A DNA stretch of 64,000 nt from the NCBI RefSeq assembly GCF_001425905.1, contig NZ_LMDY01000012.1, positions 435,734 through 499,733 on the forward strand. Direction: 5' to 3'. Under the pieces are notes generated by a model, which was given only the letters and a program-made list of their open reading frames with translations, was not told the DNA's origin and made no database searches. Made by a program: the position numbers and the translations under genes. Positions within the stretch are counted from its first letter, which is position 1. Every line of letters starts with the position of its first letter. Positions 17,140 to 25,673 of this stretch are shown in pieces. The stretch is from Methylibium sp. Root1272. Lineage in GTDB: Bacteria; Pseudomonadota; Gammaproteobacteria; Burkholderiales; Burkholderiaceae_C.

Positions 17140-18717
17140 ATGAAATACCGGGATCTGCGCGAGTTCTTGGACGGCCTGGAGCAGCAGGGGGAAGTCCGCC
17201 GCGTCGTGGAGCCAGTCTCCACGCGGCTTGAGATGACAGCGATCAGTGACTTGCTTTTGCGCCGCGCCGGCCCGGCCCTGTTGTTCGAGCAACCGACGTC
17301 GGGCCAGGGTAGTTACAAAATTCCGGTCTTGACAAACCTGTTCGGCACCCCGCGCCGGGTGGCGCTGGGCATGGGGGCGGCGGGCGCCTCCGAGCTGCGC
17401 GAAGTGGGTCGCCTGCTCGCCAGCCTGAAGGAGCCGGAGCCGCCCAAGGGCCTGAAAGACGCCGGTCGGCTGGTCCAGCTCGGCAAGGCCCTGTGGGACA
17501 TGAAGCCCGCTCGCGTGCGCAGCGCGCCCTGTCAGGAGGTCGTGCTGGAGGGCGCGGACGTCGACCTCGCCACGCTGCCGGTGCAGACCTGCTGGCCGGA
17601 CGACGCCGGGCCACTGATCACCTGGGGCCTCGTGATCACGCGCGGCCCCCAGTCGGTGCCGACGCCGCGCAGCCGCCAGAACCTGGGCATCTACCGCCAG
17701 CAGGTCATCGGCCCTCGGCAGACCATCATGCGCTGGCTCGCCCACCGCGGCGGGGCGCTCGACTTCCGCGATTTCGCGCTGGCCCACCCCGGCCAGCCCT
17801 TCCCGATCGCTGTGGCTCTGGGGGCCGACCCGGCCACGATCCTGGGCGCCGTGACGCCGGTGCCCGACAGCCTGAGCGAGTACCAGTTTGCCGGCCTGCT
17901 GCGCGGCAGCCGGACCGAGGTGGTCGATTCGGGCGTGGGGGAAGGCGACGTCAAGCTGCAGGTCCCGGCCAGCGCCGAGTTCGTGCTGGAGGGGCACATC
18001 CCGGTCGCGGCGCCTGGGTACCGGGGCACCAGCGCCCACGGCGTGCCGCTGGAGGAACGCGGCGGCTACCTGCATGCGCTCGAAGGCCCGTTCGGCGACC
18101 ACACCGGCTATTACAACGAGCAGGATTGGTTCCCGGTGTTCCAGATCGACCGGATCACCCACCGCCGCGACCCGATCTATCACTCCACCTACACCGGCAA
18201 GCCGCCGGACGAGCCTGCCGTGCTGGGCGTTGCATTGAACGAAGTGTTCGTGCCCATCCTGCAGAAGCAGTTTCCGGAGATCACCGACTTCTACCTGCCG
18301 CCCGAAGGCTGCAGCTACCGGATGGCGATCATCAGCATCCGAAAGAGCTACCCCGGCCACGCCAAGCGGGTGATGTTCGGCGTGTGGAGCTTCCTCCGCC
18401 AGTTCATGTACACCAAGTTCATCGTCGTCACCGACGACGATGTCGACATCCGCAGCTGGCAGGACGTGATCTGGGCGATCACCACGCGCATGGACCCGGT
18501 GCGCGACACCACGCTGGTCGACCAGACGCCGATCGACTACCTGGATTTCGCCTCGCCGGTCTCGGGCCTGGGCGGCAAGATGGGGCTGGACGCCACCAGC
18601 AAGTGGCCCGGCGAGACGGCCCGTGAATGGGGCCGCCCGATCCGGATGGACGCAGCGGTCGAGCAGCGGGTGGCGGCCATCGTCGAGGCTCTGATGCCGG
18701 CGTCCGGCGGGCGCTGA
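17140..18717 (+). CDS. ubiD: UbiD, 4-hydroxy-3-polyprenylbenzoate decarboxylase
   Basis: This 525-residue decarboxylase of ubiquinone synthesis uses prenylated FMN made by UbiX. Family features include [43 protein letters not shown] with [21 protein letters not shown] with [14 protein letters not shown], and the C-terminal [20 protein letters not shown] and DATSKWPGE. The length suits proteobacterial UbiD. No ubiX lies nearby. The start codon directly follows a palindrome and lacks an obvious ribosome-binding site, so expression may be leaderless or controlled at that point. Confidence 0.97.
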   Translation: MKYRDLREFLDGLEQQGEVRRVVEPVSTRLEMTAISDLLLRRAGPALLFEQPTSGQGSYKIPVLTNLFGTPRRVALGMGAAGASELREVGRLLASLKEPEPPKGLKDAGRLVQLGKALWDMKPARVRSAPCQEVVLEGADVDLATLPVQTCWPDDAGPLITWGLVITRGPQSVPTPRSRQNLGIYRQQVIGPRQTIMRWLAHRGGALDFRDFALAHPGQPFPIAVALGADPATILGAVTPVPDSLSEYQFAGLLRGSRTEVVDSGVGEGDVKLQVPASAEFVLEGHIPVAAPGYRGTSAHGVPLEERGGYLHALEGPFGDHTGYYNEQDWFPVFQIDRITHRRDPIYHSTYTGKPPDEPAVLGVALNEVFVPILQKQFPEITDFYLPPEGCSYRMAIISIRKSYPGHAKRVMFGVWSFLRQFMYTKFIVVTDDDVDIRSWQDVIWAITTRMDPVRDTTLVDQTPIDYLDFASPVSGLGGKMGLDATSKWPGETAREWGRPIRMDAAVEQRVAAIVEALMPASGGR

Positions 18718-19110
18718 AAAAGAGCTGACCCGATCGAGCGGCAATCGGGTGTGCCGGCGCCATAGGCGTGCGCGGTTTGCATCCTGCGTTCGGGGCGCCT
18801 AGTCTTCAAGGGCCTGCAACGCAGGCAAATCCCAGGACGCAGTCTCTGCGTACCAGGAGCCCCGGACCATATTCCTCCGGATCTCCAAAGGTGGTGCTGC
18901 CACCTCGCCCCTCCCGCCGTGATGGCGTGGAGGGGCATTTCTTTGAGCCCAGCGAAAGACCCGTCGCCGAAGGGCTGAGTGATGCTCGTGTGTCACCGTC
19001 GATGATCCTGTAAGACCTTGCATCCACCCTCCTCGTAGGGGGGTGGATATCAGCCGCACGCACTTAGCCTCCAACGCAAATTTTCAACAGCGCGTCAGGG
19101 AGAAGGCGGC
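18718..19110. other. 393-base non-coding stretch with several stable hairpins
   Basis: No credible gene is present. It holds an inverted repeat ACCCGAT/ATCGGGT just after ubiD, a short hairpin CCTGC-AAC-GCAGG, a terminator-like hairpin at 18907-18944, and an 11-base-pair hairpin at 19022-19048 (ATCCACCC with GGGTGGAT). Several AGGA/CGGA motifs lie between. I could not match it to a known RNA class. It could encode a small RNA or be a leader of the downstream chimeric gene. Confidence 0.4.
18907..18944 (+). terminator. Rho-independent terminator-like hairpin
   Basis: GCCCCTCC plus CGCC pairs with GGCG plus GGAGGGGC around a GTGAT loop with one bulged base, followed by ATTTCTTT. It lies about 190 bases after ubiD, too far for a simple ubiD 3' end, so it may end a small RNA. 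Confidence 0.55.
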
Positions 19111-20211
19111 TTGTCGAATGCAGAAAAAGGAGGGGCAGTCGCCGTCGGTGGGCGTGTTACCGATGAAGAAGCTCGTGCTCAAAAAGCCGGAGTGGAAGAC
19201 GCCAACCGGATACCCGCTGGCCTAGCCGCGTTATGCCTTTTGGCACGACTGCACCGCATTGCCGCCGAACCCGCGGCAGTCATGCACCAACTCGGCAGGA
19301 CTTCCAGCGAGCCTTGGTCTACGGACGACCTGCTCCTCGCCGCCAGGCACCTGGGGCTCAAAGGTAAGCTCAGCCGACCGAGCGTCGAACGCCTGAGCCT
19401 GACCCCGCTTCCCGCACTGGCCCTGCTGCGTGACGGCCGCACCGTCGTGCTGGCCCAATGCGACGGCCAGCGCGTCCTGCTGCAAGACCCGAGCGAGCAG
19501 ATCCAAGGCGGCCGCCCGGTCATCGAGCCGATCGCCGTCTTCACCGAGCAATGGACCGGCGAACTCCTACTCGTCACAAGCCGCGCCAGCGTCGCTGGTG
19601 AGCTCGCGAAGTTCGACTTCAGCTGGTTCATCCCCAGCCTCGTCAAGTACCGCAAGCTGTTCGGCGAGGTGCTGGTCATCAGCCTGTTCCTGCAGTTGTT
19701 CGCGCTGATCAGCCCCTTGTTCTTCCAGGTCGTGATGGACAAGGTGCTGGTGCACATCGGCCTCACCACGCTGGACGTGCTGGTCATCGGCCTGCTGGTC
19801 GTGGTGGTGTTCGAGAGCGTGCTCACCGCGCTGCGCACCTACGTGCTCGGCCGCGGCTACGGCGCCGACACGCTGCAGGAGAACGACACCACCGCCGGCA
19901 ACACCGACGTGCTGCAGTTCCTGAGCGGCGTGTCGACCGAGCAGATCTGGCTGCGCAAGGTGTCCAACAGCCTCGAGGTCAGCATCATCGGCACTTCCGA
20001 CAAGGCCACGCTGACCAACTGGTATCTCGGAAGCCAATACCACGTGGAGCAGTTCAAGACCTCGGACGGCAAGACCCTGCTGGACTCGCAGGTGCAGAAC
20101 CTGGTCAGCGCGATGGCGGGCTTCACGCCGCCGGCGGCCGGGCAGACCACGCTGCCGCCGAACTACCAGACGGCGCTCGCGCCGGTGATCGCCGCGAACT
20201 GGAACGGGTGA
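19111..20211 (+). pseudogene. Chimeric remnant: N-terminal part of a type I secretion ABC exporter fused in frame to the C-terminus of an RTX protein
   Basis: The 366-codon frame has two unrelated halves. Residues about 35-245 match a type I secretion ABC transporter: a degenerate C39-like domain, then FDFSWFIPSLVKYRKLFGEV and helices ending ALRTYV. The rest of the membrane domain and the whole ATPase domain (Walker A, ABC signature) are missing. From residue 246 the sequence becomes the end of an RTX/haemolysin-type calcium-binding protein: LGRGYGADTLQEND, LEVSIIGTSDKATLTNWYLG, VEQFKTSDGKTLLDSQVQNL. The join is near base 19845. TTG is the likely start, after GGGAGAAGG. A deletion that fused two neighbouring genes explains this best; the frame is otherwise undamaged. 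Confidence 0.8.
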
Positions 20212-20244
20212 GGAGGCCGGGCGATGGTCCGCGCGGCTGTCGGC

Positions 20245-21045
20245 TCAGTAGCCGACGCCGCGCGCCAGCAACTCGCGCAGCACCACGCGTACCTCGCCGA
20301 AGCCGGCACTGCTCGGCAGCCATTCGAGCACGCCCCGGTCGGCCGGCACGAAGTAGCCCATGGGCGCGGCGGTGATCTGCACCGAGTCGCCGCCGGCGTG
20401 CCGGAAGGCGCGCAGTGCGCGCGGCATGTGCCAAGCGTGCGTCACCAGCACGATGTGGCGGATGCCCGCCGCATGCAGCTGCTTGACGCTCAGGATGGCG
20501 TTCTCGCGGGTGTCGCGCGACGCGGTTTCCGCCCACTTGATCGGTCTCAGGAAGTCGCGCTCGGCGATGCGTTGCGCGATCTCGGCCTCCGACAGGCCGC
20601 TGTCGTCGTGCTGGCCCCAGCCGATGCCGCCGCTGAAGGCCAGTGGCAGGCCGGTCTGGCGCGACAGCCGCACCGCATAGCGCAGGCGCTCCAGCGAGGC
20701 GGGTTGCAGGTCGGCCGTGCCGGACTCCGGCGCGCGCGGGATGCGGCCGCCGCCGAGCACCAGGATGGCGGTCGTCGGCGCGGGCTCGGCCTTGGGTGGC
20801 TTCAGGCCGGCGATGTCGGCGTCGCTCAGCGGCGGCGGGGCGGGCAGCAGGGTCGACTGCAGCCAGTGTCCGGTGCCCTGGCAGGCGCTCAGCCAGATGA
20901 GCGCCGCGCTCATCAGCAGCAGCACCATGCCGACCCGTGGGCGCCAGACCACCAGGCGCCCGCCGATCAACATCAGCAGCAGCCAGGGCACCGGCGGCAG
21001 GGCCAGTGCGGTGAGCAGGGGCTTGAAGGGTTCGAGGCCGGTCAT
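20245..21045 (-). CDS. YdcF-family (DUF218) membrane protein
   Basis: This 266-residue protein has two N-terminal membrane segments (LLTALALPPVPWLLLMLI and GMVLLLMSAALIWLSA) and a DUF218 domain from about residue 95. That domain contains AILVLGGGRI, GLPLAFSGGIGWG, ASRDTRENAILSVKQL and HIVLVTHAWHMPRALRAF. Related proteins (YdcF, SanA, ElyC) are linked to envelope maintenance; the exact reaction is unclear. The ATG giving MTGLEPFKPLL is used because it precedes the first membrane helix. It is convergent with the chimeric relic and divergent from msrA. Confidence 0.88.
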   Translation of the reverse strand: MTGLEPFKPLLTALALPPVPWLLLMLIGGRLVVWRPRVGMVLLLMSAALIWLSACQGTGHWLQSTLLPAPPPLSDADIAGLKPPKAEPAPTTAILVLGGGRIPRAPESGTADLQPASLERLRYAVRLSRQTGLPLAFSGGIGWGQHDDSGLSEAEIAQRIAERDFLRPIKWAETASRDTRENAILSVKQLHAAGIRHIVLVTHAWHMPRALRAFRHAGGDSVQITAAPMGYFVPADRGVLEWLPSSAGFGEVRVVLRELLARGVGY

Positions 21046-21217
21046 GTAAGTTGTCGTGGGTCGGGACGACGCATTGTGGAGAGCCGGGGCCATGCGGCTC
21101 TGCGGCATCATTGCCTTGGCTCGCTTAATGCCGCGGTTCGGGCATTTGTCACGCGTTGCCCCGCCGTTCCCCCCGCGCTCCACCCCGGAGCCTGCCGACC
21201 TGCAAGGAAGTCCAGCG

Positions 21218-21766
21218 ATGAACACCTCTGAGAATCTAGAGACCGCCACCCTGGGCGGCGGCTGCTTCTGGTGCACCGAGGCCGTGTTCCAGGAGGTCGA
21301 CGGCGTCGTTTCCGTCGAGTCCGGCTACAGCAACGGCCACGTGAACGATCCGAGCTACGAACAGGTCTGCGGTGGCGAGACCGGTCATGCCGAGGTGATC
21401 CGCGTGCAGTTCGACCCGCAGCGCATCGGCTTTCGCGAGCTGCTCGAGATCTTCTTCGTCGTGCACGACCCGACCACGCCCAACCGCCAGGGCAACGACG
21501 TGGGCACGCAGTACCGCTCGGGCATCTACACGCACAACGACGAGCAGGCGCGCATTGCGCACGAGGTCATTGCCGAGCTGCAGGCCAGCGGCGGCGTGCG
21601 CGGCAAGGTGGTGACCGAGGTGAAGCCGGAGCTCAATTACTGGCCGGCCGAGGCCTATCACCAGAACTACTTCGTTCAGCATCCGGGACAGGGCTACTGC
21701 GCCTTCGTGGTCGCGCCCAAGGTGGAGAAGTTCCGCAAGACCTTCGCGTCGCGCCGCAAGGTTTGA
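21218..21766 (+). CDS. msrA: MsrA, peptide methionine (S)-S-oxide reductase
   Basis: This 182-residue enzyme repairs oxidised methionine. The active site is GGGCFWCTEAVF with nucleophile Cys16. GGETGHAEVIRVQFDP and TQYRSGIY also fit the family. The start ATG follows AAGGAAG at suitable spacing. The protein lacks a signal peptide, so it is cytoplasmic. Its immediate downstream neighbours are the zinc-receptor pair, without a clear terminator between. Confidence 0.97.
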   Translation: MNTSENLETATLGGGCFWCTEAVFQEVDGVVSVESGYSNGHVNDPSYEQVCGGETGHAEVIRVQFDPQRIGFRELLEIFFVVHDPTTPNRQGNDVGTQYRSGIYTHNDEQARIAHEVIAELQASGGVRGKVVTEVKPELNYWPAEAYHQNYFVQHPGQGYCAFVVAPKVEKFRKTFASRRKV

Positions 21767-21776
21767 TCCGCGGAGG

Positions 21777-22220
21777 GTGCCGCATACTGGCGGGCCCTCG
21801 CTCCGGCCCTTTGCCTCCGTGAAAGCCTGCGCTCGTCGTTCGCCCGCCGCTCCGCGCCTCTGGCTCGGCGTGTTGTTGTGCGCCGCGTTGCTGTGGGCGC
21901 AGGTGCTCGGGCTGGCGCACCGCAGCGTGCACGGTGGGGTCTCCGGAACGGTCGTTGCCATCGCCGCGCCGCAGGGGCAGGCGCATGGCGGGACATCTGC
22001 CGCCGCGCACGGGATCGAGGCGCTGTTCGGCCACGAGCGCGGCACGCCTGCCTGTCATCTCTACGACCAGCTCTCGCTGGGGGATGCCGCCTCCTCCGGC
22101 AGCGTCGATGCCGTACCGGCGCTGTCGCCCGGCCATCTCGCGGCACCGGTGCCGACGCCGCCCTCGGGCGCCGTCCGGCTCGCCTACCGCGCCCGCGCGC
22201 CGCCGCCGACGATCGCCTGA
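21777..22220 (+). CDS. Small exported protein of unknown function, upstream of the TonB receptor
   Basis: This protein of up to 147 residues probably starts at GTG 21777 or GTG 21822. A signal-anchor-like segment (RLWLGVLLCAALLWAQVLGLA) is followed by HRSVHGG and a polar region with His/Cys residues, including HERGTPACHLYDQLSLGDA. It lies 140 bases upstream of a ZnuD-like receptor. Similar short proteins with an ACHLYDQ-type motif beside such receptors are known to me from Burkholderiales, so a metal-binding accessory role is possible. No function is established. Confidence 0.65.
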   Translation: MPHTGGPSLRPFASVKACARRSPAAPRLWLGVLLCAALLWAQVLGLAHRSVHGGVSGTVVAIAAPQGQAHGGTSAAAHGIEALFGHERGTPACHLYDQLSLGDAASSGSVDAVPALSPGHLAAPVPTPPSGAVRLAYRARAPPPTIA

Positions 22221-22361
22221 TCGATCGTTCGCAGGGGGCTCTGCCGCGGCCGTGGCCGAGCGCGGCCCTGCGCCATCGGCGCTTCGGGACGGACTGCGGT
22301 CGTCCCGGCGCTGTTCGTTCCCGTCTTCCTGAATGGAGCCCGCCTTGCGCGGGGTCTTCGC

Positions 22362-24419
22362 ATGCGTTCGTCACTCACATCCCTCTCGCAGGCGCTTCGC
22401 GCCGCCTTTCTTCCGTTGCTCGGTACGCCACTGTTGGCGTTGGCGCAGACCGCGTCGCCCCCGGACACCACACTGCCGCCGGTCGTCGTCACCGGCAACC
22501 CGCTCGACAGCGACGGCATCGCCACCCCCTACAGCGTGCTCGCCGGCCCGGGCCTCGTGCTCAAGCGCGGCAGCAGCCTGGGCGAGACGCTGTCGGGCCT
22601 GCCCGGCGTGTCGTCCAGTTACTTCGGCCCCAACGCCAATCGGCCGGTGATCCGCGGCCAGGACGGCGACCGCATTCGCGTGCTCAACAACGCGGGGGCC
22701 ACGCTCGATGCCTCGGCCCTGAGCTTCGACCACGCTGTGCCGATCGACCCGCTGGTGGTCGAACGGCTCGAGGTGCTGCGTGGCCCGGCGGCGCTGCTGT
22801 ACGGCGGCAGTGCCGTCGGCGGCGTGGTCAATGCGATCGACAACCGCATCCCCAAGGCCGCGATCGACGGCATCGGCGGCGCACTCGAGCTGCGCGGCGG
22901 CGGCGCGGCCCGCGAGCGCTCGGCCGGCGCGCTGGTCGAGGCCGGCGGCAACGGCCTGGCGATCCACGCCGACGTGTTCGCACGCAAGACCGACGACCTG
23001 CGCGTGCCCGATTTCGACCGCCCCGTCGACGGCGGCGGCACCGAGCGGCGCGACCGCATCGTCAACTCGGCCAGCGATGCCAAGGGCGGCGCCCTCGGCG
23101 CATCGATGCAGTGGGACCATGGCTACCTGGGCGCGTCGGTCGACACCTACCGCAACGACTACGGCATCGTGGCCGAGGAGGACGTGCTGATCCGCATGCA
23201 GCGCGACAAGCTCGCACTGGCCGGCGAGTGGCGCGATCTGGGCGGCCCGATCCGCAGCGTGCGCGCGCGCCTGCAGGCCACCGACTACCAGCACCAGGAA
23301 GTCGAAGGCAGCGGCGAGGTCGGCACCACCTTCAAGAACAAGGGCAGCGACGGCCGGCTGGAGTTCGAGCACGCGCCGCTCGGGGACCTGAAGGGCGTGT
23401 TCGGCCTGCAGGCGGAGCACGCCAGGTTCGAGGCACTGGGCGAAGAGGCTTTCGTGCCCAGCACCACCAGCGACCAGCTCGCGCTGTTCGCGCATGAGGA
23501 ATTGAAGCTGCAAGGCGCCTCGCGCCTCAGCTTCGGCGCGCGGGTCGAGCGCCATCGCATCGAGTCCGAAGGCGATGCGGGCGCCGCAGACCCGAAGTTC
23601 GGCGACGCGCAGAGCCGCCGCTACACGGCCGGCAGCGCGGCCGTCGGCGGCGTGTGGGACCTGGCCCCGGCATTCGGCAGCGGCTGGCAGCTCAACGGCA
23701 ACCTGGCCTACACCGAACGCGCGCCGACCAACTACGAGCTGTTCGCCAACGGTGTGCACATCGCCACCGCGGCCTTCGAGCGCGGCGATGCGGAACTGGG
23801 CAAGGAGAAGGGCAGCAACCTCGACGTGGCGCTGGAATGGAAGTCCGGGCACGACCGGCTGCGGGCCGGCGCCTTCGTCAGCAACTTCTCGAACTACATC
23901 GCGCTGCTGCGCACCGGTGAACCGGACTTCGTCAGCGACGAAGGCGAGGCCTTCCCGGTCTATGCCTTCCAGGGGGTCAGGGCGCGGCTCAGCGGCTTCG
24001 AGCTGGAAGGCGCCTGGCGCGTACTGGAAGGCGCCCGGACGATCGACCTGGAAGCGCAGCTCGATGCGGTCCGGGCCACCAACCGCAGCACCGGCGAGCC
24101 CCTGCCGCGCATCGCGCCGCTGCGCGTCAAGCTCGGCGCGGCGTACGGGCTCGAGGGCTGGACGTTACGCGGCGAGGTGGTGCGTGCGCAGAAGCAGGAT
24201 CGCGTGCCGGACGACGACGAAGCCACCGCCGGCTACACGCTGATCAACCTGGCCCTCAGCAAGCGACTGGCCTGGGACGGCAACGACGCGTTGTTCTTCG
24301 TCAAGCTCGACAACCTGACCGACCGGCTGGCCTACAACGCCGGTTCGGTGGTGACGGTGCGCGATCTGGCGCCGTTGCCGGGGCGCAGCCTCAGCGCCGG
24401 CCTGCGCGTCGCGTTCTGA
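22362..24419 (+). CDS. TonB-dependent outer-membrane receptor, ZnuD (zinc) type
   Basis: This 685-residue receptor has a signal peptide (cleavage near ALAQ/TASPP), a TonB-box-like region before VVVTGNPLDS, a plug domain (about 45-155) and a 22-strand barrel ending in aromatic Phe. Plug motifs SLGETLSGLPGVSSSYFGP, RPVIRGQDGDRIRVL, ALSFDHAVPIDPL and GPAALLYGGSAVGGVVN are those of ZnuD-type zinc receptors. It should import a metal, most likely zinc, across the outer membrane. I found no Zur/Fur-like palindrome immediately upstream. Confidence 0.88.
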   Translation: MRSSLTSLSQALRAAFLPLLGTPLLALAQTASPPDTTLPPVVVTGNPLDSDGIATPYSVLAGPGLVLKRGSSLGETLSGLPGVSSSYFGPNANRPVIRGQDGDRIRVLNNAGATLDASALSFDHAVPIDPLVVERLEVLRGPAALLYGGSAVGGVVNAIDNRIPKAAIDGIGGALELRGGGAARERSAGALVEAGGNGLAIHADVFARKTDDLRVPDFDRPVDGGGTERRDRIVNSASDAKGGALGASMQWDHGYLGASVDTYRNDYGIVAEEDVLIRMQRDKLALAGEWRDLGGPIRSVRARLQATDYQHQEVEGSGEVGTTFKNKGSDGRLEFEHAPLGDLKGVFGLQAEHARFEALGEEAFVPSTTSDQLALFAHEELKLQGASRLSFGARVERHRIESEGDAGAADPKFGDAQSRRYTAGSAAVGGVWDLAPAFGSGWQLNGNLAYTERAPTNYELFANGVHIATAAFERGDAELGKEKGSNLDVALEWKSGHDRLRAGAFVSNFSNYIALLRTGEPDFVSDEGEAFPVYAFQGVRARLSGFELEGAWRVLEGARTIDLEAQLDAVRATNRSTGEPLPRIAPLRVKLGAAYGLEGWTLRGEVVRAQKQDRVPDDDEATAGYTLINLALSKRLAWDGNDALFFVKLDNLTDRLAYNAGSVVTVRDLAPLPGRSLSAGLRVAF

Positions 24420-24432
24420 TGCGTGCCTGGCG

Positions 24433-25074
24433 CTACGGCGCCAGGCGCTCGCGCAGCCAGCCGCCGGTGGCCTGCTGCGTGTAGCGCAGCCGGTCGTGCA
24501 GGCGGCTCTTGCGGCCCTGCCAGAACTCCCAGCGATCCGGCAGCAGCCGGAAGCCGCCCCAATGTGGCGGGCGCGGCGGGTTCAGCAGGAACTGTGCGCC
24601 GTACTTGGCCGCGTTGGCCACCAGCACCGCGCGCGACGCGATCACCTGGCTCTGTGGCGAGGCCCAGGCGCCGAGGCGCGAGTCGAGGGGCCGGGAGCGG
24701 TAGTAGGCGTCCGATTCGGCGTCGCTGACCTTCTCGACCCGGCCTTCGATGCGCACCACGCGCTCGAGATCGACCCAGTGGAACTGCAGCGCCGCGAACG
24801 GGTGTGCGGCCAGTTCGCGGCCCTTGCGGCTCTCGTAGTTGGTGTACCAGACGATGCCTCGCACGTCGCAGCCCTTGATCAGCACCACGCGCGTCGAGGG
24901 GCGACCGTCGGCGCCGACCGTGGCGAGCGTCATCGCGTTGGGCTCCGGCAGCTCGGCCTTCAGCGCCTGATCGAGCCACTGCTCGAACTGCTGCAGCGGG
25001 TCGGCGGCCGAATGGGCCTCGTCGAGTTCGTCCTGTTCGTAGCTCTTGCGGAGGTCGGCAATGTCGGGGCGCAT
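24433..25074 (-). CDS. pdxH: PdxH, pyridoxamine/pyridoxine 5'-phosphate oxidase
   Basis: This 213-residue flavoenzyme oxidises PNP/PMP to pyridoxal 5'-phosphate. Visible motifs are [25 protein letters not shown]-equivalent [20 protein letters not shown], and the C-terminal [19 protein letters not shown] region with [14 protein letters not shown]. The ATG giving [17 protein letters not shown] matches the family start. It is convergent with the TonB receptor, ending 13 bases from it, and divergent from the molybdenum hydroxylase genes. Confidence 0.96.
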   Translation of the reverse strand: MRPDIADLRKSYEQDELDEAHSAADPLQQFEQWLDQALKAELPEPNAMTLATVGADGRPSTRVVLIKGCDVRGIVWYTNYESRKGRELAAHPFAALQFHWVDLERVVRIEGRVEKVSDAESDAYYRSRPLDSRLGAWASPQSQVIASRAVLVANAAKYGAQFLLNPPRPPHWGGFRLLPDRWEFWQGRKSRLHDRLRYTQQATGGWLRERLAP

Positions 25075-25160
25075 GCACAAAAGTGTAGGCGGCTGGTGAA
25101 AGGCCAACTTGGCCCTGGCTTTCGGTCAGGATTCCGCGCACCGCCGCGATGCGTCCGGCA

Positions 25161-25180
25161 TCACGGAGCACAGTCCGTGA
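25161..25180. promoter_or_regulatory. Inverted repeat upstream of the molybdenum hydroxylase genes
   Basis: TCACGGA and TCCGTGA are separated by six bases, about 20 bases before the start of the small subunit gene. The position suits a repressor operator or an mRNA hairpin at the ribosome-binding site. No adjacent regulator gene is present to assign to it. Confidence 0.4.
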
Positions 25181-25201
25181 CTTCCAGAATCGGGAGAAAC
25201 C

Positions 25202-25663
25202 ATGAGCACGCGCTTCACACTGAACGGCAAGGCGACCAGCGTCGATGTCGACCCGGCCACCCCCCTGCTGTGGACCCTGCGCGACGACCTGGCGATGACC
25301 GGCACCAAGTTCGGCTGCGGCATCGCCGCCTGCGGCGCCTGCACCGTCCACGTGGACGGGCAGCCCACGCGCTCCTGCATCACGCCGGTGTCGATGGTCG
25401 CGGGCAAGAAGGTCACGACGATCGAGGCCGTCGGCAACGACAAGGTCGGCAAGGCGGTGCAAACGGCCTGGATCAAGCACGACGTCGCGCAATGCGGCTA
25501 CTGCCAGAGCGGCCAGATCATGAGCGCAACCGGCCTGCTGAAGACCAACAAGGCGCCGAGCGACGCCGACATCGACGCCGCGATGGCCGGCAACATCTGC
25601 CGCTGCGGCACCTACCAACGCATCCGCGCCGCCATCCATGACGCCGCGAAGAGCATCGCCTGA
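25202..25663 (+). CDS. 2Fe-2S subunit of a molybdenum hydroxylase (IorA type)
   Basis: This 153-residue protein carries two [2Fe-2S] clusters. A plant-type ferredoxin cluster uses Cys39, Cys44, Cys47 and Cys59 ([18 protein letters not shown]), and a helical cluster uses Cys98, Cys101, Cys133 and Cys135 ([17 protein letters not shown]). It passes electrons from the molybdopterin subunit encoded ten bases downstream. The set lacks a FAD subunit, as in isoquinoline 1-oxidoreductase and related aldehyde oxidases. It has no signal peptide of its own and could be exported in complex with its partner. Confidence 0.93.
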   Translation: MSTRFTLNGKATSVDVDPATPLLWTLRDDLAMTGTKFGCGIAACGACTVHVDGQPTRSCITPVSMVAGKKVTTIEAVGNDKVGKAVQTAWIKHDVAQCGYCQSGQIMSATGLLKTNKAPSDADIDAAMAGNICRCGTYQRIRAAIHDAAKSIA

Positions 25664-25673
25664 GGACGCCCCG

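Noticed and set aside
18718-19110. Cyclic di-GMP or 6S RNA in the gap after ubiD
   Set aside because: Some fragments looked suggestive (GGGC, CAAA, GGACGCAG), but the order and the required loops of the known classes do not fit.
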